DNA of 64,000 nt from JANQJA01 sp047947185 (lineage in GTDB: Bacteria; Pseudomonadota; Gammaproteobacteria; Pseudomonadales; Azotimanducaceae). Below, one piece after another: positions 45,557-55,393 of the stretch. The stretch is taken from assembly GCA_047947185.1 (NCBI GenBank), contig CP170502.1, positions 1,488,001 to 1,552,000 of the forward strand. Reading direction: 5' to 3'. The translations under genes and the position numbers were made by a program. Each line of letters begins with the position of its first letter. The stretch's first letter is position 1. The notes under the pieces are model-generated. The model was not told the origin of the DNA and made no database searches. It worked only from the letters and a program-made list of their open reading frames with translations.

Positions 45557-47484
45557 AACACCCGCGACTGCTGCAGGAGATCGAAGATCTGCTGGCGCGT
45601 GCGCGTGGCGCCGGTCAGTTCTGCATCCGTTGCAATATCCTCTACCGGATAACCCAGCAGGAACCGGTTGATGATCACGCCATCACTGAAGGGGTCAAAT
45701 TCACCGTCGCCGGTCACATCCAGTGAGAACACCGCATCACCGAGGCCAACCCGTATGGCCTCGCCGCTGACGCGATAGCGGGTAACCGTGCTTCCCTCAA
45801 TGCGCTGCGGCACGGCCCCGTTAGTCAACCGGATGGCGGTGAAATCAAACGGGTCGGTCAGGCCATCAGCCTTTAACGAGAACTGTGCGGTCAGCAGAAT
45901 GGTGGGCAGGGTGCCCGGCCAGGCATCCTGGGGATCATTCCACTCAAACTCGATATAGGCGTTGGTTGAAGGGTCGCGATCGAAATCTGACGTGTCGTTG
46001 GCGACCGTGCGACTGACAAAACCCGTACCCAGCGGTGCGTCGTTGTTGAGCCAGGTCAGCACCGTCGAATCATAGTGGACACGTAAGACCATCCCCGACA
46101 GACCCGCAACACCATCACTGGTGTTGTAATCCCAGCTAACGGTGGCCGTGGCACCCGGCGCCAGACGTAGCACCGTTGTTGAGGGTGTCACCAGTTGCGA
46201 CGCTATGACCGCGTCGTCAGGGGTGGTGGGGTCAAGACCCGCCGCAAGTTCGTCACCATCCGAAAGACCATCGCCATCAGAGTCTGTCAACGACGGATCG
46301 ATACCCAGGTTAAATTCGTCGATGTCATTGACGCCGTCGCCATCAGAATCCTGCCCTACGTTGGAGATCAGGGGGTTTAGCCCCTTGCTGGTTTCGTAGG
46401 CATCCGGGAGACCGTCACCATCATCATCGGTGTCAGCATTGTTGCCTGTGCCGTCACCGTCGGTATCAACCGTTTCACTGCCATCCAGTGGGAAGACATC
46501 CAGATCATCTGGCGTGCCATCGCCATCGTCGTCCGTGTCTGTCAGGTCACCGGTGCCGTCGTTGTCGGTATCAAGGAAATCCAGCGGGTCGTTGGGGAAG
46601 GCATCCAGCACATCGGCAATGCCATCACCATCCGAATCACTGACAGGCAGACCAATCGCCACCATTTCGGTGTCGTTGACAGAATCCTGCGCACGAAGGC
46701 CGACTACCTGGTAGGCGTTGACAGGCAATGGACTGCCGCTTACCAGCGCGCCATTGTAGAGACCAGACGTACCTGCAAGTGCAGTTCCTGAACCCACCGA
46801 TGGCGGCGAACCAAAATAGGTTTCAACCAGCGCGATCGTGACTGCATCGATACTCTCAGCAGGTAGGGGGTAACGTGGCAACATGAGTGAAATTGGATCG
46901 GAGAGTGCGTCAAGATCATCCTTGCTATCCAGCACGATAATGTTGGCGCCAACCGACAAACTGCCAGTGTTCAGGTTCTTTATCAGCGTCGAAGAGAAAC
47001 CAGGACCAGAGGGCAAGTCGAGCGCAGCACTGGCACCGCCGTTAATCCGAATGGTGCCGGAAATGACTTCGATTCTATCCACCGAGTTGTCATCGTCAGG
47101 CCGATAGATACCGAAACCAAAGCTGACCGTTCGCGTTTCGCTCGCGGTGTCGGTGGTATCCAGCGTAATGCGATGGAACGCCTCGGGTGCTGCTGAATAG
47201 TCAAAGCTCGTTTGTGCCGACACACTGACGTTGTCAAAAAACAGGTTATCGGCAATAGGCCGGTCAACCGTCAGCGGCAACGACACTGCGGTAAAACTGA
47301 TTTCCTCAATCTCCGCAAGCGGCGCGACAGTCCCGGCATCAATCTCACAAAAATCATCCGCACTGGTACCAACGGTACAGGTCTGCGCACCCGCGCAAGT
47401 GTTATCAACGCAGTTGGGTGCTGCGCCCGCACCTGCCGCATACAGGATGCAACCAAGCAGGGCGCCATAACGTTTAATGGTCAT
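45553..47484 (-). CDS. Exported protein with cohesin-like domain and C-terminal dockerin-like loop
   Basis: 643 residues from the ATG at 47484 (AGGTGG lies 5 nt upstream; the longer frame uses GTG). Signal peptide, then a Cys-containing stretch (NCVDNTCAGAQTCTVG); an N-terminal beta domain (about 40-280); type-3 repeats (about 282-425, with DAYETSKGLNP and SDGDGLSDGDELAAGLDP); a cohesin-like sandwich (about 438-575: TVSWDYN, MVLRVHYDSTVLTWL, IEFEWNDPQDAWPGTL); and a C-terminal region with the Ca loop DVTGDGEFDPFSDG, INRFLLGY and ATRTRQQI. This last part resembles dockerin-like tails that carry one EF-hand-type loop. It has no island modules. It is placed between a beta-helix gene (15 bp gap) and the coupled cohesin-like gene. 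Confidence 0.8.
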   Translation of the reverse strand: MTIKRYGALLGCILYAAGAGAAPNCVDNTCAGAQTCTVGTSADDFCEIDAGTVAPLAEIEEISFTAVSLPLTVDRPIADNLFFDNVSVSAQTSFDYSAAPEAFHRITLDTTDTASETRTVSFGFGIYRPDDDNSVDRIEVISGTIRINGGASAALDLPSGPGFSSTLIKNLNTGSLSVGANIIVLDSKDDLDALSDPISLMLPRYPLPAESIDAVTIALVETYFGSPPSVGSGTALAGTSGLYNGALVSGSPLPVNAYQVVGLRAQDSVNDTEMVAIGLPVSDSDGDGIADVLDAFPNDPLDFLDTDNDGTGDLTDTDDDGDGTPDDLDVFPLDGSETVDTDGDGTGNNADTDDDGDGLPDAYETSKGLNPLISNVGQDSDGDGVNDIDEFNLGIDPSLTDSDGDGLSDGDELAAGLDPTTPDDAVIASQLVTPSTTVLRLAPGATATVSWDYNTSDGVAGLSGMVLRVHYDSTVLTWLNNDAPLGTGFVSRTVANDTSDFDRDPSTNAYIEFEWNDPQDAWPGTLPTILLTAQFSLKADGLTDPFDFTAIRLTNGAVPQRIEGSTVTRYRVSGEAIRVGLGDAVFSLDVTGDGEFDPFSDGVIINRFLLGYPVEDIATDAELTGATRTRQQIFDLLQQSRVF

Positions 47485-47508
47485 AAGAGCCACCTTTGTC
47501 TGCTGGGT

Positions 47509-48858
47509 TTACTTGAAGCGGGCGACTGAAACCGCCTTGACTTCAACCGCGTTGAGGTTACTCAGGTTGATCTCATCAAACAGTGGGTAAATGTAAGGTT
47601 TGTCCGAGGCGGCGCGCTGCTGGTCGAACTGCAGGAATCCAAAACGACCACCGTGCAGGCCAATGTCAGACCGCGTACCGTCCAGGTCTGACAGGTGCAG
47701 GCCCGGGTCACCACCGTTTACCGCAGGTGAGCCACCAGCAAGCGTGTAATCCACTTCCTCGGCAAACTGGGGGGCAACCGAGAGATTATTCTTGTCGGGT
47801 GTACAGAGGCCAAGGTCACCAACGCCTGAACAGAGGTTGTAGACGAACTCCAGGATATCGTCATTGGAGGCCAGCGCTGTGCCAGCGTAGCCCACAACCA
47901 TATTGTTGGTTGCGCGGCCGACACCTTCCACATAAATCGCCGCATCGCCTTTGGTCGGCTCTGGCATGCCGCCCTTGTAGATCACAAGATTATTCGCGAT
48001 ATCGTTGACGCTGGAACCGGTGACCCCTATGCCCTGCACAATGCCAGCCGGGCTGAAATACTCGTCGCCATCTTTGAACTCGATCAGGTTGTTGTAGATG
48101 AATCGCTTACCACTGGATGTACTATGGATTGCTCTAACGGAGTCGTTCGCGTCGAAAGCAGTGACGCCATCAACATCATGCATAAACCGGTTGGCTACGA
48201 CATAACGCGTACCATTGTTGCCCAAACTGAGCATCGTGCAGGATTTGCCGTTAGTTGCCTGATTGATAAAGGAAGTGCAACTGAATTGGTTACCGATGAC
48301 GTAAGCCGTGCTAAGGCTACCGCCATTGAGGTTGAAGCCGGACGTGCCCCTTTGTATCGTATTGCCGGCAAAGAGACTCTGGCCAGGGTTGGAGATTGTG
48401 ATGGAACCGTTGTCAAGGAAACTGTTCCCCACGACCACGACATTTTCACCCACATCAATAATCAAGCCACATTCGACGATGTTATCGATCATCCTCAATT
48501 CGACGGCTCTTGAGTGGAATGTACACTGCGCGGCAGATGAGGAGATACTGGAACTGAATTTCAACCCCTGCACGACAACAGCACTAGCTGCACCATCGAT
48601 GAAAAGAACGTTTCCAGTCCCAACTCGCACAATCCGAGGGCGAATGCCCGGCGAAATAGATCGAATAGTCGCTGACACCGACAGGGTAATCGTTGAGTCA
48701 TGCGTGTAGGTTCCATCCACCAGCACCAGCGTGTCGCCGTTTACCAACTGGTCAATCGCAGGCTGCAGTGTGTTGTGGCCGGGTAACACCTGGATGACCT
48801 TGGCCTGGACAGACGATACAAGTGAAATAAGGGCAACAGTCAGGATGGTACGAAACAT
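47509..48858 (-). CDS. Exported right-handed beta-helix protein
   Basis: 449 residues with a signal peptide (1-19, SSVQA) and a pectate-lyase-like solenoid. The opening KVIQVLPGHNTLQPAIDQL and GDTLVLVDGTYTHDSTI are typical of parallel beta-helix lyases or carbohydrate-binding proteins. Repeating turns follow (VVVQGLKFSSS, RMIDNIVECGLIID, NVVVVGNSFLDN, YVIGNQFSC, RFIYNNLIEF), ending in an AVNGGDPGLHLSDLDGTRSD segment that often closes such proteins. No clear lyase active site can be assigned. It is first in a three-gene unit with the dockerin-like and cohesin-like proteins, suggesting a secreted polysaccharide-binding or -degrading assembly. Confidence 0.85.
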   Translation of the reverse strand: MFRTILTVALISLVSSVQAKVIQVLPGHNTLQPAIDQLVNGDTLVLVDGTYTHDSTITLSVSATIRSISPGIRPRIVRVGTGNVLFIDGAASAVVVQGLKFSSSISSSAAQCTFHSRAVELRMIDNIVECGLIIDVGENVVVVGNSFLDNGSITISNPGQSLFAGNTIQRGTSGFNLNGGSLSTAYVIGNQFSCTSFINQATNGKSCTMLSLGNNGTRYVVANRFMHDVDGVTAFDANDSVRAIHSTSSGKRFIYNNLIEFKDGDEYFSPAGIVQGIGVTGSSVNDIANNLVIYKGGMPEPTKGDAAIYVEGVGRATNNMVVGYAGTALASNDDILEFVYNLCSGVGDLGLCTPDKNNLSVAPQFAEEVDYTLAGGSPAVNGGDPGLHLSDLDGTRSDIGLHGGRFGFLQFDQQRAASDKPYIYPLFDEINLSNLNAVEVKAVSVARFK

Positions 48859-49172
48859 ACTTTATCTCCGTTGGATCAGGGTAAGCATTCCCACAAAACG
48901 AACACATGGGACAGCAGATGGGACTTCCCAAAAATAACCAATCAAAGCCACAATCTCAAGCGGGCCGAGCTAAACTGGCGTGATTTTTTTCGCCCCTCTG
49001 TTGATCTGGTTATTTTTTGATCAATCTGTTCTTTCATCTTGAGCACGTATGCACCAATGTGGGTACAACCATGCTTATCGAGGTGCGGGCAGGCTGACAA
49101 TCCTCTCACTTCATCAAGATTATTCCTCATCGCGGCTGTGTTTTTCCCCGACGGTTTGGGAACAGCATTGTT
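48859..49172. other. Intergenic upstream region
   Basis: This stretch of about 310 bases has a lower GC content than its surroundings and no supported gene. It is the upstream region of the beta-helix gene. It contains the small palindrome TGGGACTTCCCA near 48920 and a TTGATC..GATCAA inverted repeat near 49001-49023. No confident promoter could be called. Confidence 0.5.
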
Positions 49173-49773
49173 GTCGTTTGGACTGGAGTGGCGTCAGCCG
49201 CGGAGCTTCGTGTCGTTTCGACTGGAGTGGCGTAGCCGCGGAGTGGAGAAACCTCCTGGCGTGAAAAACGAGGTCTCTCCGCTACGGCCCTTCGGGCCTT
49301 CGGTCGAGACGACGGCTACGCCGTCGTTTCGACTGGAGTGGCGTAGCCGCGGAGCGGAGAAACCTCGTGGTGTGAAAAACGAGGTCTCTCCGCTACGGCC
49401 CTTCGGGCCTTCGGTCGAGACGACAGGGTGAGATCCCTCCGCTTCGATCGAGACGACGGCTACACCGTCGTTTCGACAGGAGTGGCGTCAGCCACGGAGC
49501 TTCGTGTCGTTTCGACTGGAGTGGCGTAGCCGCGGAGTGGAGAAACCTTGTGGTGTGAAAAACGAGGTCTCTCCGCTACGGCCCTTCGGGCCTTCGGTCG
49601 AGACGACGGGGTGAGGTCCCTCCACTTCGGTCGGGACGACGGCTACGCCGTCGTTTCGACTGGAGCCGCGTTTGCGGCGGAATGGAGAAACCTTGTGGTG
49701 TGAAAAACGAGGTCTCTCCGCTACGGCCCTTCGGGCCTTCTGTCGAGACGACAATGCCTTCGGGCGGGACGAC
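49173..49773. repeat. Palindromic repeat array
   Basis: About five composites. The A arms here carry the inner hairpin GGCCCTTCGGGCC, the B arms GGCGTAGCCGC. A unit of about 110 bp with the spacer GTGTGAAAAACGAGGTC is repeated three to four times. It ends eight bases before the stop of the large Calx-beta/MORN protein. Confidence 0.9.
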
Positions 49774-49780
49774 AGCTGGC

Positions 49781-52700
49781 TTAATAGCTGGTGGTGTCCG
49801 TGTCGCCGTTACTGTAGTAGAAGGTCCAGGTGCCTGATCGCTGGCCGTTACTGTATTGCCCGACGTACCCGCTAAAGCCTGGTCCCTCGTAAGATGTGTA
49901 GGGCCCTTCTCTCACGCCGTTGACCCAGGTGGTTTTTTCCCATTCGCCACTGCTGTAGTAGAAGGTCCAAAGGCCCTGCTTCTGGCCATCGACATAGTCA
50001 CCCTCCTCACCCGAAGATCCGGCCCCCTCGTATGAGGAATAGGGACCATTGCGCACGCCCATTGTGTAGGTTGTTTTGACAAATTCGCCGTCACTGTAAT
50101 AGAAGGTCCAGAGGCCATCTTTCTCATTGTCCACATAGTCCCCTTCTTCGCCGGAAGAACCGGGGCCCTCGTAAGAACTGTAAGGACCGTTGCGAACGCC
50201 GTTGACATAGGTGGTCTTTACAAAATCGCCATCACTGTAATAGAAAGTCCACAACCCCTCTTTGATGTTGTTGACATAGTTACCTTCCTCACCTGTGGAA
50301 CCCGGTCCCTCATAGGAGGTATATGGACCGTTCTTTACACCATCCTGATAGGTTGTAGTGACAAAATCACCATTGCTGTAGGTCGTGGTCCAGGGACCCT
50401 CGCGGTTACCTGCATCATTGTAGCAACCCACAGTACCGGCGGTTTCACCGGGCGCCAGCGTGACGCAGTCAGTCAGCGTTGGTTCAGGATCAGTACCGGG
50501 ATCGGTGCCGGGGTCAGTACCCGGATCTGTGCCGGGGTCTGTACCGGGATCGGTACCCGGGTCTGTACCGGGATCGGTACCCGGGTCTGTGCCTGGATCG
50601 GTACCCGGGTCTGTGCCTGGATCGGTACCCGGGTCTGTGCCTGGATCTGTCGACGGATCACCTGGCCCCTCCAGTAGATCCTGAATATACGGCAGGGCAG
50701 TATCGTTAAAGAAATCGGAGGGCGCGAAGTCGTCACCCACTGCATCAGAAATATTATTCAAACTATCGGCAACACCCGTGATTTTCTCACCGAATTTTCC
50801 ACCGAGCGACCCCAACGCCTCTGTCATTTTGTTGGAAACGAAATCGGATACCGAATCCGAGAGCACACCAATTGTACTGCGGAAATCAGCGACATCGGGC
50901 TCATCCCCCCTTATCTCCACCGCACCACTCTCCAGCGCCGAGGTGATTGCTGCAGGTACCCAGGTTGTCGCCGCAAACACCACGGCAGTAGAGACTGCCA
51001 CCGTGATCGCCGGCACACTTGTTGCCACAGCCACAACGCCAATTACACCCAGTGCCATGTTGCGAACGCGACGGGCCGCTTCACGCGCATCAGCGGCTGA
51101 TTGTGGCAATAATTGTTCAAGGAACGCCGCCCTGGTGCTCTCGAGCAAATCGGACAGGTCACCCTCACCGGCAAGGCGCCCCGGTGAAATGACCGGCGGC
51201 AGGAGTGCCAACAGCTCAGTATCATCCAGCAGATAGGTTGCCAGCATCTCGTCCAACTGGCGCAGCGCATCCAGGTCCAGCACGGCAGTTTCGCCGTTGA
51301 TGGTGCCAAGCTCGATACTGCTGACAGCGCCGGAACGCAACAATTGCACGTCGCTCAGACTGTCCGATATCTGCGCCCGACTCTCTGTGAGAGACTGGAT
51401 AAACGCTATCAACGTCACGTCCAGTGGGCTCATTGCCTGCATGGCAAGCCAGTACGCCAGGTTTACATCAATGGCTTCCAACTGGGCTTCCAGGTAGACC
51501 TCGGCAATGGCCCCCGCACTGGTGATCAGCTCGGGCAGGCCACCAATTGTTACTGGGTCACCCACATTAATTGTTTCAACCGACCCGTCCCTGAAGTTGA
51601 TCGTCAGAGAGACGTTGTACTCAGTCGCTGCGAGGTTCGGGTCAAAGTTGAGCGGAGAGACCGGCAACGCAGAGCGAATGACGCCATTGTCAAATTCACC
51701 TGTCATCTCCAGCAGGATTTCACTGCCATGACCGAAGGAGACGGTTACAAAATCAACTTCTCCTTCAACCGCTCCCCCGGGCAGCGCAATCTCCAGTTCA
51801 TCACCCGGCAATTGGCCAGACTGTGTTAACGCCGCCACCGGGAGCGCGGGCGGCAACTCTGGCTCGGCCGGGGAGTCACCTCCCTCAAGCACCTTGGCTG
51901 CCTCGAGCACCTCGAAGACTTCCACGATACCAACACCAGTGTCACCACCCACACCATCTACAATGGCTGTATAGGCACCCGGAGCCAACTCCATATAAAC
52001 CGTCGCCTCAAGACTATTGGTAGGGCGAAGATCCAGTGGGATCAGCTCCTTGTCGAGATTATCCGGGCTGTCCCAGTCATCATTCTGCTTGATCACTGTG
52101 GCACCAGAGAAGATTGTCAGTTGTGGGTTCGCGAGCGTGCCTGGTACACCCTGATCAGCCAGGCTTGGCCCTTTGGCACGTATCACGACTTTCTTGGGCT
52201 CTGAACCTGAGATCACCAGACCACCAATCATCACACCGTCTCCGGTCTGCACGCGGCCCCGGGTCGCGATGTTCTGCAGCCGTGTTTCGCCGGTGTTGTC
52301 GATTTCAAAAATCTCAATCAGGCCAATACCGGTGGCACCATTCTTGCCACCAACAATTGCGGTGTAGGCACCCGGTGCCAGAGTCGTTGCGATGACAGCC
52401 TCCAGCGGGTAAGCGGTTGGCTTAAGGTCTTCGGGAATCAAATCGACACCCGCATGATCCTGCCAGTTGTCATTGCTGTCGATCACGGTAGCGCCAGAGA
52501 AGAGTGCCATTTCAGGATCGAGCAACGCGCCTGTCACACCTGCATCGGCCAGCGCCGGGCCACGCGCCCGGATGACAACCGTCTTGGGTTCAGTACCCGT
52601 GATAATAAGCCCACCAATCAACACGTCGTCGTTCGTGCCAACAAATCCCCGTGTCGCCAGGTTTTGCAAACGGCTGGCTGGCCCGTCAGATGATCTTGAT

Positions 52701-55069
52701 GGATCGAGCGGGTAAGCATCGTCAACGTCGAGCACACCATCGTTGTCGTCATCATCATCAGCGTTATTGCCGTAAGCATCACCATCGGTGTTCAGCGTTT
52801 CGGTGGGATCAAGCGGAAATGCATCGTCAACGTCAGGAACACCATCGTTGTCGTCGTCGGTATCCGCATTGTCACCTGTACCATCCTCATCTGAATCAAC
52901 GGATTCGGTACCATCAAGCGGGAAGGCATCCGCGTAGTTTCGGGCGCCATCGCCATCCATGTCGAGGTCAGCAAAGTCCAGGGTGCCGTCGTTGTCAGTA
53001 TCATTCACCAGCCGGGGGTCGTCCTGCAGGTCGAGGACTGCCGTGAAAGTCAGGCCATTCGGCCCTAGGCTCGCATCCAGTTCCGGGCCATTGCTGCCTG
53101 AGAATGCTGTGAAGATCGTCAGCACAAATTCAGAATTTTCGTCCTCGTCATCGTCGACAATACTCACAAAAGCACTTCGAGTTGACATGTCGCCATTGCC
53201 CCAACTGAGGGGCTGGGGGGTCACCGCAACAAAATCGTCGTTTGAAGCGAGCCCTTCTGACTCTTCTCCGGTAAACCAGACGGTCGACATGTCCCCGGTT
53301 GCGCCGTAGTAACGCCCTGCCCGGATTTCAATCTGGCCAACCTCTTCCTCAACCGTCGCCGTGTAGCGAGCCAGGACACCTGCGCTGTTGTTGCGATCAT
53401 CATCCAGGATCCACACACGGGTCTCCAGGTCGCCTTCGTCGTGACCATATTCTGATTCAACACCGGTAATGCGGAAGGAGATTGACTGGGACTGTTCCGG
53501 ATCACTGTCATCAAGGATGGGGATGCCCACCGCCAGAGCACCCATTTCACCGTCCTGCCAGGTCACCGAACCAGTCTGGCTGATAAAATCAACGCCATCT
53601 GTAGCCGGGTTATCCCAAAGCGGGCGTTCTTCTTCAATTGCCTCGTAATACACGGTCATCGAACCCTGTGAAGACCGGCGTCGATCGATGAGAACGGTGG
53701 CGATGCCCGCGGATTCTTCCACACGTGGCAGGAAACTCGCCAACGACACCTGTCCGCCGTACGGCAGGCCATCATCCGCATAATCCGTATCGGCAATAAG
53801 CACATTGGTGTCAAACGCGGCAATGAGACCACCAGCACTGACAGACTGCAGGCGCAGATTGAATGTACGGTCCCCGGTGATGGCACGGTTGTCCAGAATC
53901 GTTACCGGAATGGTCTTGCTGGCCTTATCGCCATCCGCCCAGGTGAGATCACCGGAAGTCGCTTCATAATCAACGCCCGCGGTCGCGCCACCATCAATGC
54001 TTTCGTAACTCACGGTGATTTCACCGGTAGAAGACAACATCCGATGAATCTCAATCTCAGCGGTGGCTGCCACGTCCGACACCACAACCAGGTTGTAGCC
54101 CAGCGAGATAACACCGGCGCTACCAGGAAACTCTGCCTGATTCAGCGGGTCGGTACCCTGATCAAGCTCACTGTTGTCTTTGAAACCGTCGTTGTCATCA
54201 TCGGTATCTGCATTATTGCCGATAAAATCGCCATCGGTGTCGATCGATTCGGATGCCAGCAGCGGAAAGGCATCATCAATGTCATTGGTACCATCACCAT
54301 CGTCGTCAGTGTCGATGCTGTTAACCTGACCATCACCATCGGTATCGGGGTCGATCGCTGCCCGGGTGGCCGCCGTGGTGTCCTCGTCCTCAAAGCCCGG
54401 GTCGGAAATAAACAGGGTGTCATTGACCACAACCACATCCAGGATGTCCGCGTCCGAGATGCCCCACTCGCCATTGGTATCCGTGACCAGGCTGAAGCTG
54501 AACTCATTCGTCTGTGCGTTCCAGCTATAACTCCCGAACTCAATCCCTGCCTGGCCGCACTGGCAGTCGTCGCCGGGGTCATTACCGTGCAGCACCATAA
54601 ATGTGTTGTTTTCCAGGAAGACGACGCCGATGAGTTCATCTGCAGACGTCCCTTCAATGATCCAGCCACCCGTTAACGAATCGCTGGTCACGCGGGTCAG
54701 CACCGGACCGTCCTGAACCGTGAGGGTATCCCCGGCGACAACAACCGACAGGCTGGAAGCGGAATGACTAAGCCCCCACTCACCATTGGTATCAAGCAGG
54801 ATGTCAGACCAGGTCAGGGTTGCACCATCGTACTGGTAACTGCCAATTTCCAGCCCGTCCTGGCCGCTGTCATCCTGGATCGAGTCGCCATCCTGACCCA
54901 TCATGAAAGTGCCGTTCGGCAGGAAGATGAACACAACGGGGCCCCCCGCGGCATCGGGTCCCGGCGTTTCGTTGAAGTACCAAACGCCCTCAATATCGCT
55001 TGGTGCGCCCTGGGTCACAGACGACAGGCAAACAAAACAAACAAGCAGGGCTGTGGACAGGTATTTCAT
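49781..55069 (-). CDS. Exported Calx-beta/MORN protein with internal module pair
   Basis: 1762 residues. Signal peptide (1-22); duplicated lipocalin-like region (about 25-235, VWYFNETPGPDAAGG; shared with the metallopeptidase); type-3 repeats (240-300); three Calx-beta-like domains (about 313-666, e.g. SGDLTWADGDKASKTIPV, GSVTWQDGEMGALAV); type-3 repeats (690-790); the alpha/beta pair (793-1056); a region of unknown fold (1060-1463) with helices and a hydrophobic stretch at about 1335-1380; a TDPG repeat linker (about 1471-1528); and C-terminal MORN-type repeats (about 1550-1762) with units such as NGPYTSYEGPG and GLWTFYYSDGDFVKT. It is the only island protein with its pair in the middle. The hydrophobic stretch followed by repeats could span or insert into a membrane. 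No enzyme motif is seen. Confidence 0.87.
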   Translation of the reverse strand: MKYLSTALLVCFVCLSSVTQGAPSDIEGVWYFNETPGPDAAGGPVVFIFLPNGTFMMGQDGDSIQDDSGQDGLEIGSYQYDGATLTWSDILLDTNGEWGLSHSASSLSVVVAGDTLTVQDGPVLTRVTSDSLTGGWIIEGTSADELIGVVFLENNTFMVLHGNDPGDDCQCGQAGIEFGSYSWNAQTNEFSFSLVTDTNGEWGISDADILDVVVVNDTLFISDPGFEDEDTTAATRAAIDPDTDGDGQVNSIDTDDDGDGTNDIDDAFPLLASESIDTDGDFIGNNADTDDDNDGFKDNSELDQGTDPLNQAEFPGSAGVISLGYNLVVVSDVAATAEIEIHRMLSSTGEITVSYESIDGGATAGVDYEATSGDLTWADGDKASKTIPVTILDNRAITGDRTFNLRLQSVSAGGLIAAFDTNVLIADTDYADDGLPYGGQVSLASFLPRVEESAGIATVLIDRRRSSQGSMTVYYEAIEEERPLWDNPATDGVDFISQTGSVTWQDGEMGALAVGIPILDDSDPEQSQSISFRITGVESEYGHDEGDLETRVWILDDDRNNSAGVLARYTATVEEEVGQIEIRAGRYYGATGDMSTVWFTGEESEGLASNDDFVAVTPQPLSWGNGDMSTRSAFVSIVDDDEDENSEFVLTIFTAFSGSNGPELDASLGPNGLTFTAVLDLQDDPRLVNDTDNDGTLDFADLDMDGDGARNYADAFPLDGTESVDSDEDGTGDNADTDDDNDGVPDVDDAFPLDPTETLNTDGDAYGNNADDDDDNDGVLDVDDAYPLDPSRSSDGPASRLQNLATRGFVGTNDDVLIGGLIITGTEPKTVVIRARGPALADAGVTGALLDPEMALFSGATVIDSNDNWQDHAGVDLIPEDLKPTAYPLEAVIATTLAPGAYTAIVGGKNGATGIGLIEIFEIDNTGETRLQNIATRGRVQTGDGVMIGGLVISGSEPKKVVIRAKGPSLADQGVPGTLANPQLTIFSGATVIKQNDDWDSPDNLDKELIPLDLRPTNSLEATVYMELAPGAYTAIVDGVGGDTGVGIVEVFEVLEAAKVLEGGDSPAEPELPPALPVAALTQSGQLPGDELEIALPGGAVEGEVDFVTVSFGHGSEILLEMTGEFDNGVIRSALPVSPLNFDPNLAATEYNVSLTINFRDGSVETINVGDPVTIGGLPELITSAGAIAEVYLEAQLEAIDVNLAYWLAMQAMSPLDVTLIAFIQSLTESRAQISDSLSDVQLLRSGAVSSIELGTINGETAVLDLDALRQLDEMLATYLLDDTELLALLPPVISPGRLAGEGDLSDLLESTRAAFLEQLLPQSAADAREAARRVRNMALGVIGVVAVATSVPAITVAVSTAVVFAATTWVPAAITSALESGAVEIRGDEPDVADFRSTIGVLSDSVSDFVSNKMTEALGSLGGKFGEKITGVADSLNNISDAVGDDFAPSDFFNDTALPYIQDLLEGPGDPSTDPGTDPGTDPGTDPGTDPGTDPGTDPGTDPGTDPGTDPGTDPGTDPGTDPGTDPEPTLTDCVTLAPGETAGTVGCYNDAGNREGPWTTTYSNGDFVTTTYQDGVKNGPYTSYEGPGSTGEEGNYVNNIKEGLWTFYYSDGDFVKTTYVNGVRNGPYSSYEGPGSSGEEGDYVDNEKDGLWTFYYSDGEFVKTTYTMGVRNGPYSSYEGAGSSGEEGDYVDGQKQGLWTFYYSSGEWEKTTWVNGVREGPYTSYEGPGFSGYVGQYSNGQRSGTWTFYYSNGDTDTTSY
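50486..50655. repeat. 12-bp minisatellite encoding a TDPG linker
   Basis: About 14 copies of a 12-bp unit (on the plus strand like CCGGGATCGGTA or CCGGGTCTGTGC) encode Thr-Asp-Pro-Gly repeats in the Calx-beta/MORN protein. Neighbouring units alternate between two variants, giving a partial 24-bp period. Gain or loss of units keeps the frame and would change only linker length. Confidence 0.93.
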
Positions 55070-55298
55070 GTTAAGAATTCCAGGGTTATTGAATGGTCAG
55101 CAACAATTCCGGCTGCCTTTACAACGACCGGGCCAACGCGGCATCAGCGTGGTTCCTGTTTCAAAGTGCGCTCATCCTGATTTTTCTCGCACCCGCAATA
55201 GCTAATCTGGTAGTGACTACCAGTATTTCGGGACAGGTGAATCACTTCGAACGAGAAAGCAAGATTCAAGCCGGCATCAGAATGTTCCATTAAAACAG

Positions 55299-55359
55299 AT
55301 GGATAGCAAAGATATCCATTATCGCAGGCTGGTGCCTGTAAAAAAAAATCGACAGGCAC
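55299..55359. promoter_or_regulatory. Two small hairpins upstream of the Calx-beta/MORN gene
   Basis: ATGGATA (55299-55305) with TATCCAT (55313-55319) forms a 7-bp stem. GTGCCTGT (55332-55339) with ACAGGCAC (55352-55359) forms an 8-bp stem around an A-tract (T-tract on the minus strand). They lie 230-290 bases before the start, in an otherwise empty 320-base gap, next to a repeat array. Function unknown; they could be part of a leader or the end of an older transcript. Confidence 0.3.
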
Positions 55360-55393
55360 TTTGAGAATTCACCACAATGGCAATATGAAAAGC

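Noticed and set aside
45553..47484. True type I dockerin
   Set aside because: Only one Ca loop is visible rather than the duplicated pair of type I dockerins, so it is called dockerin-like.
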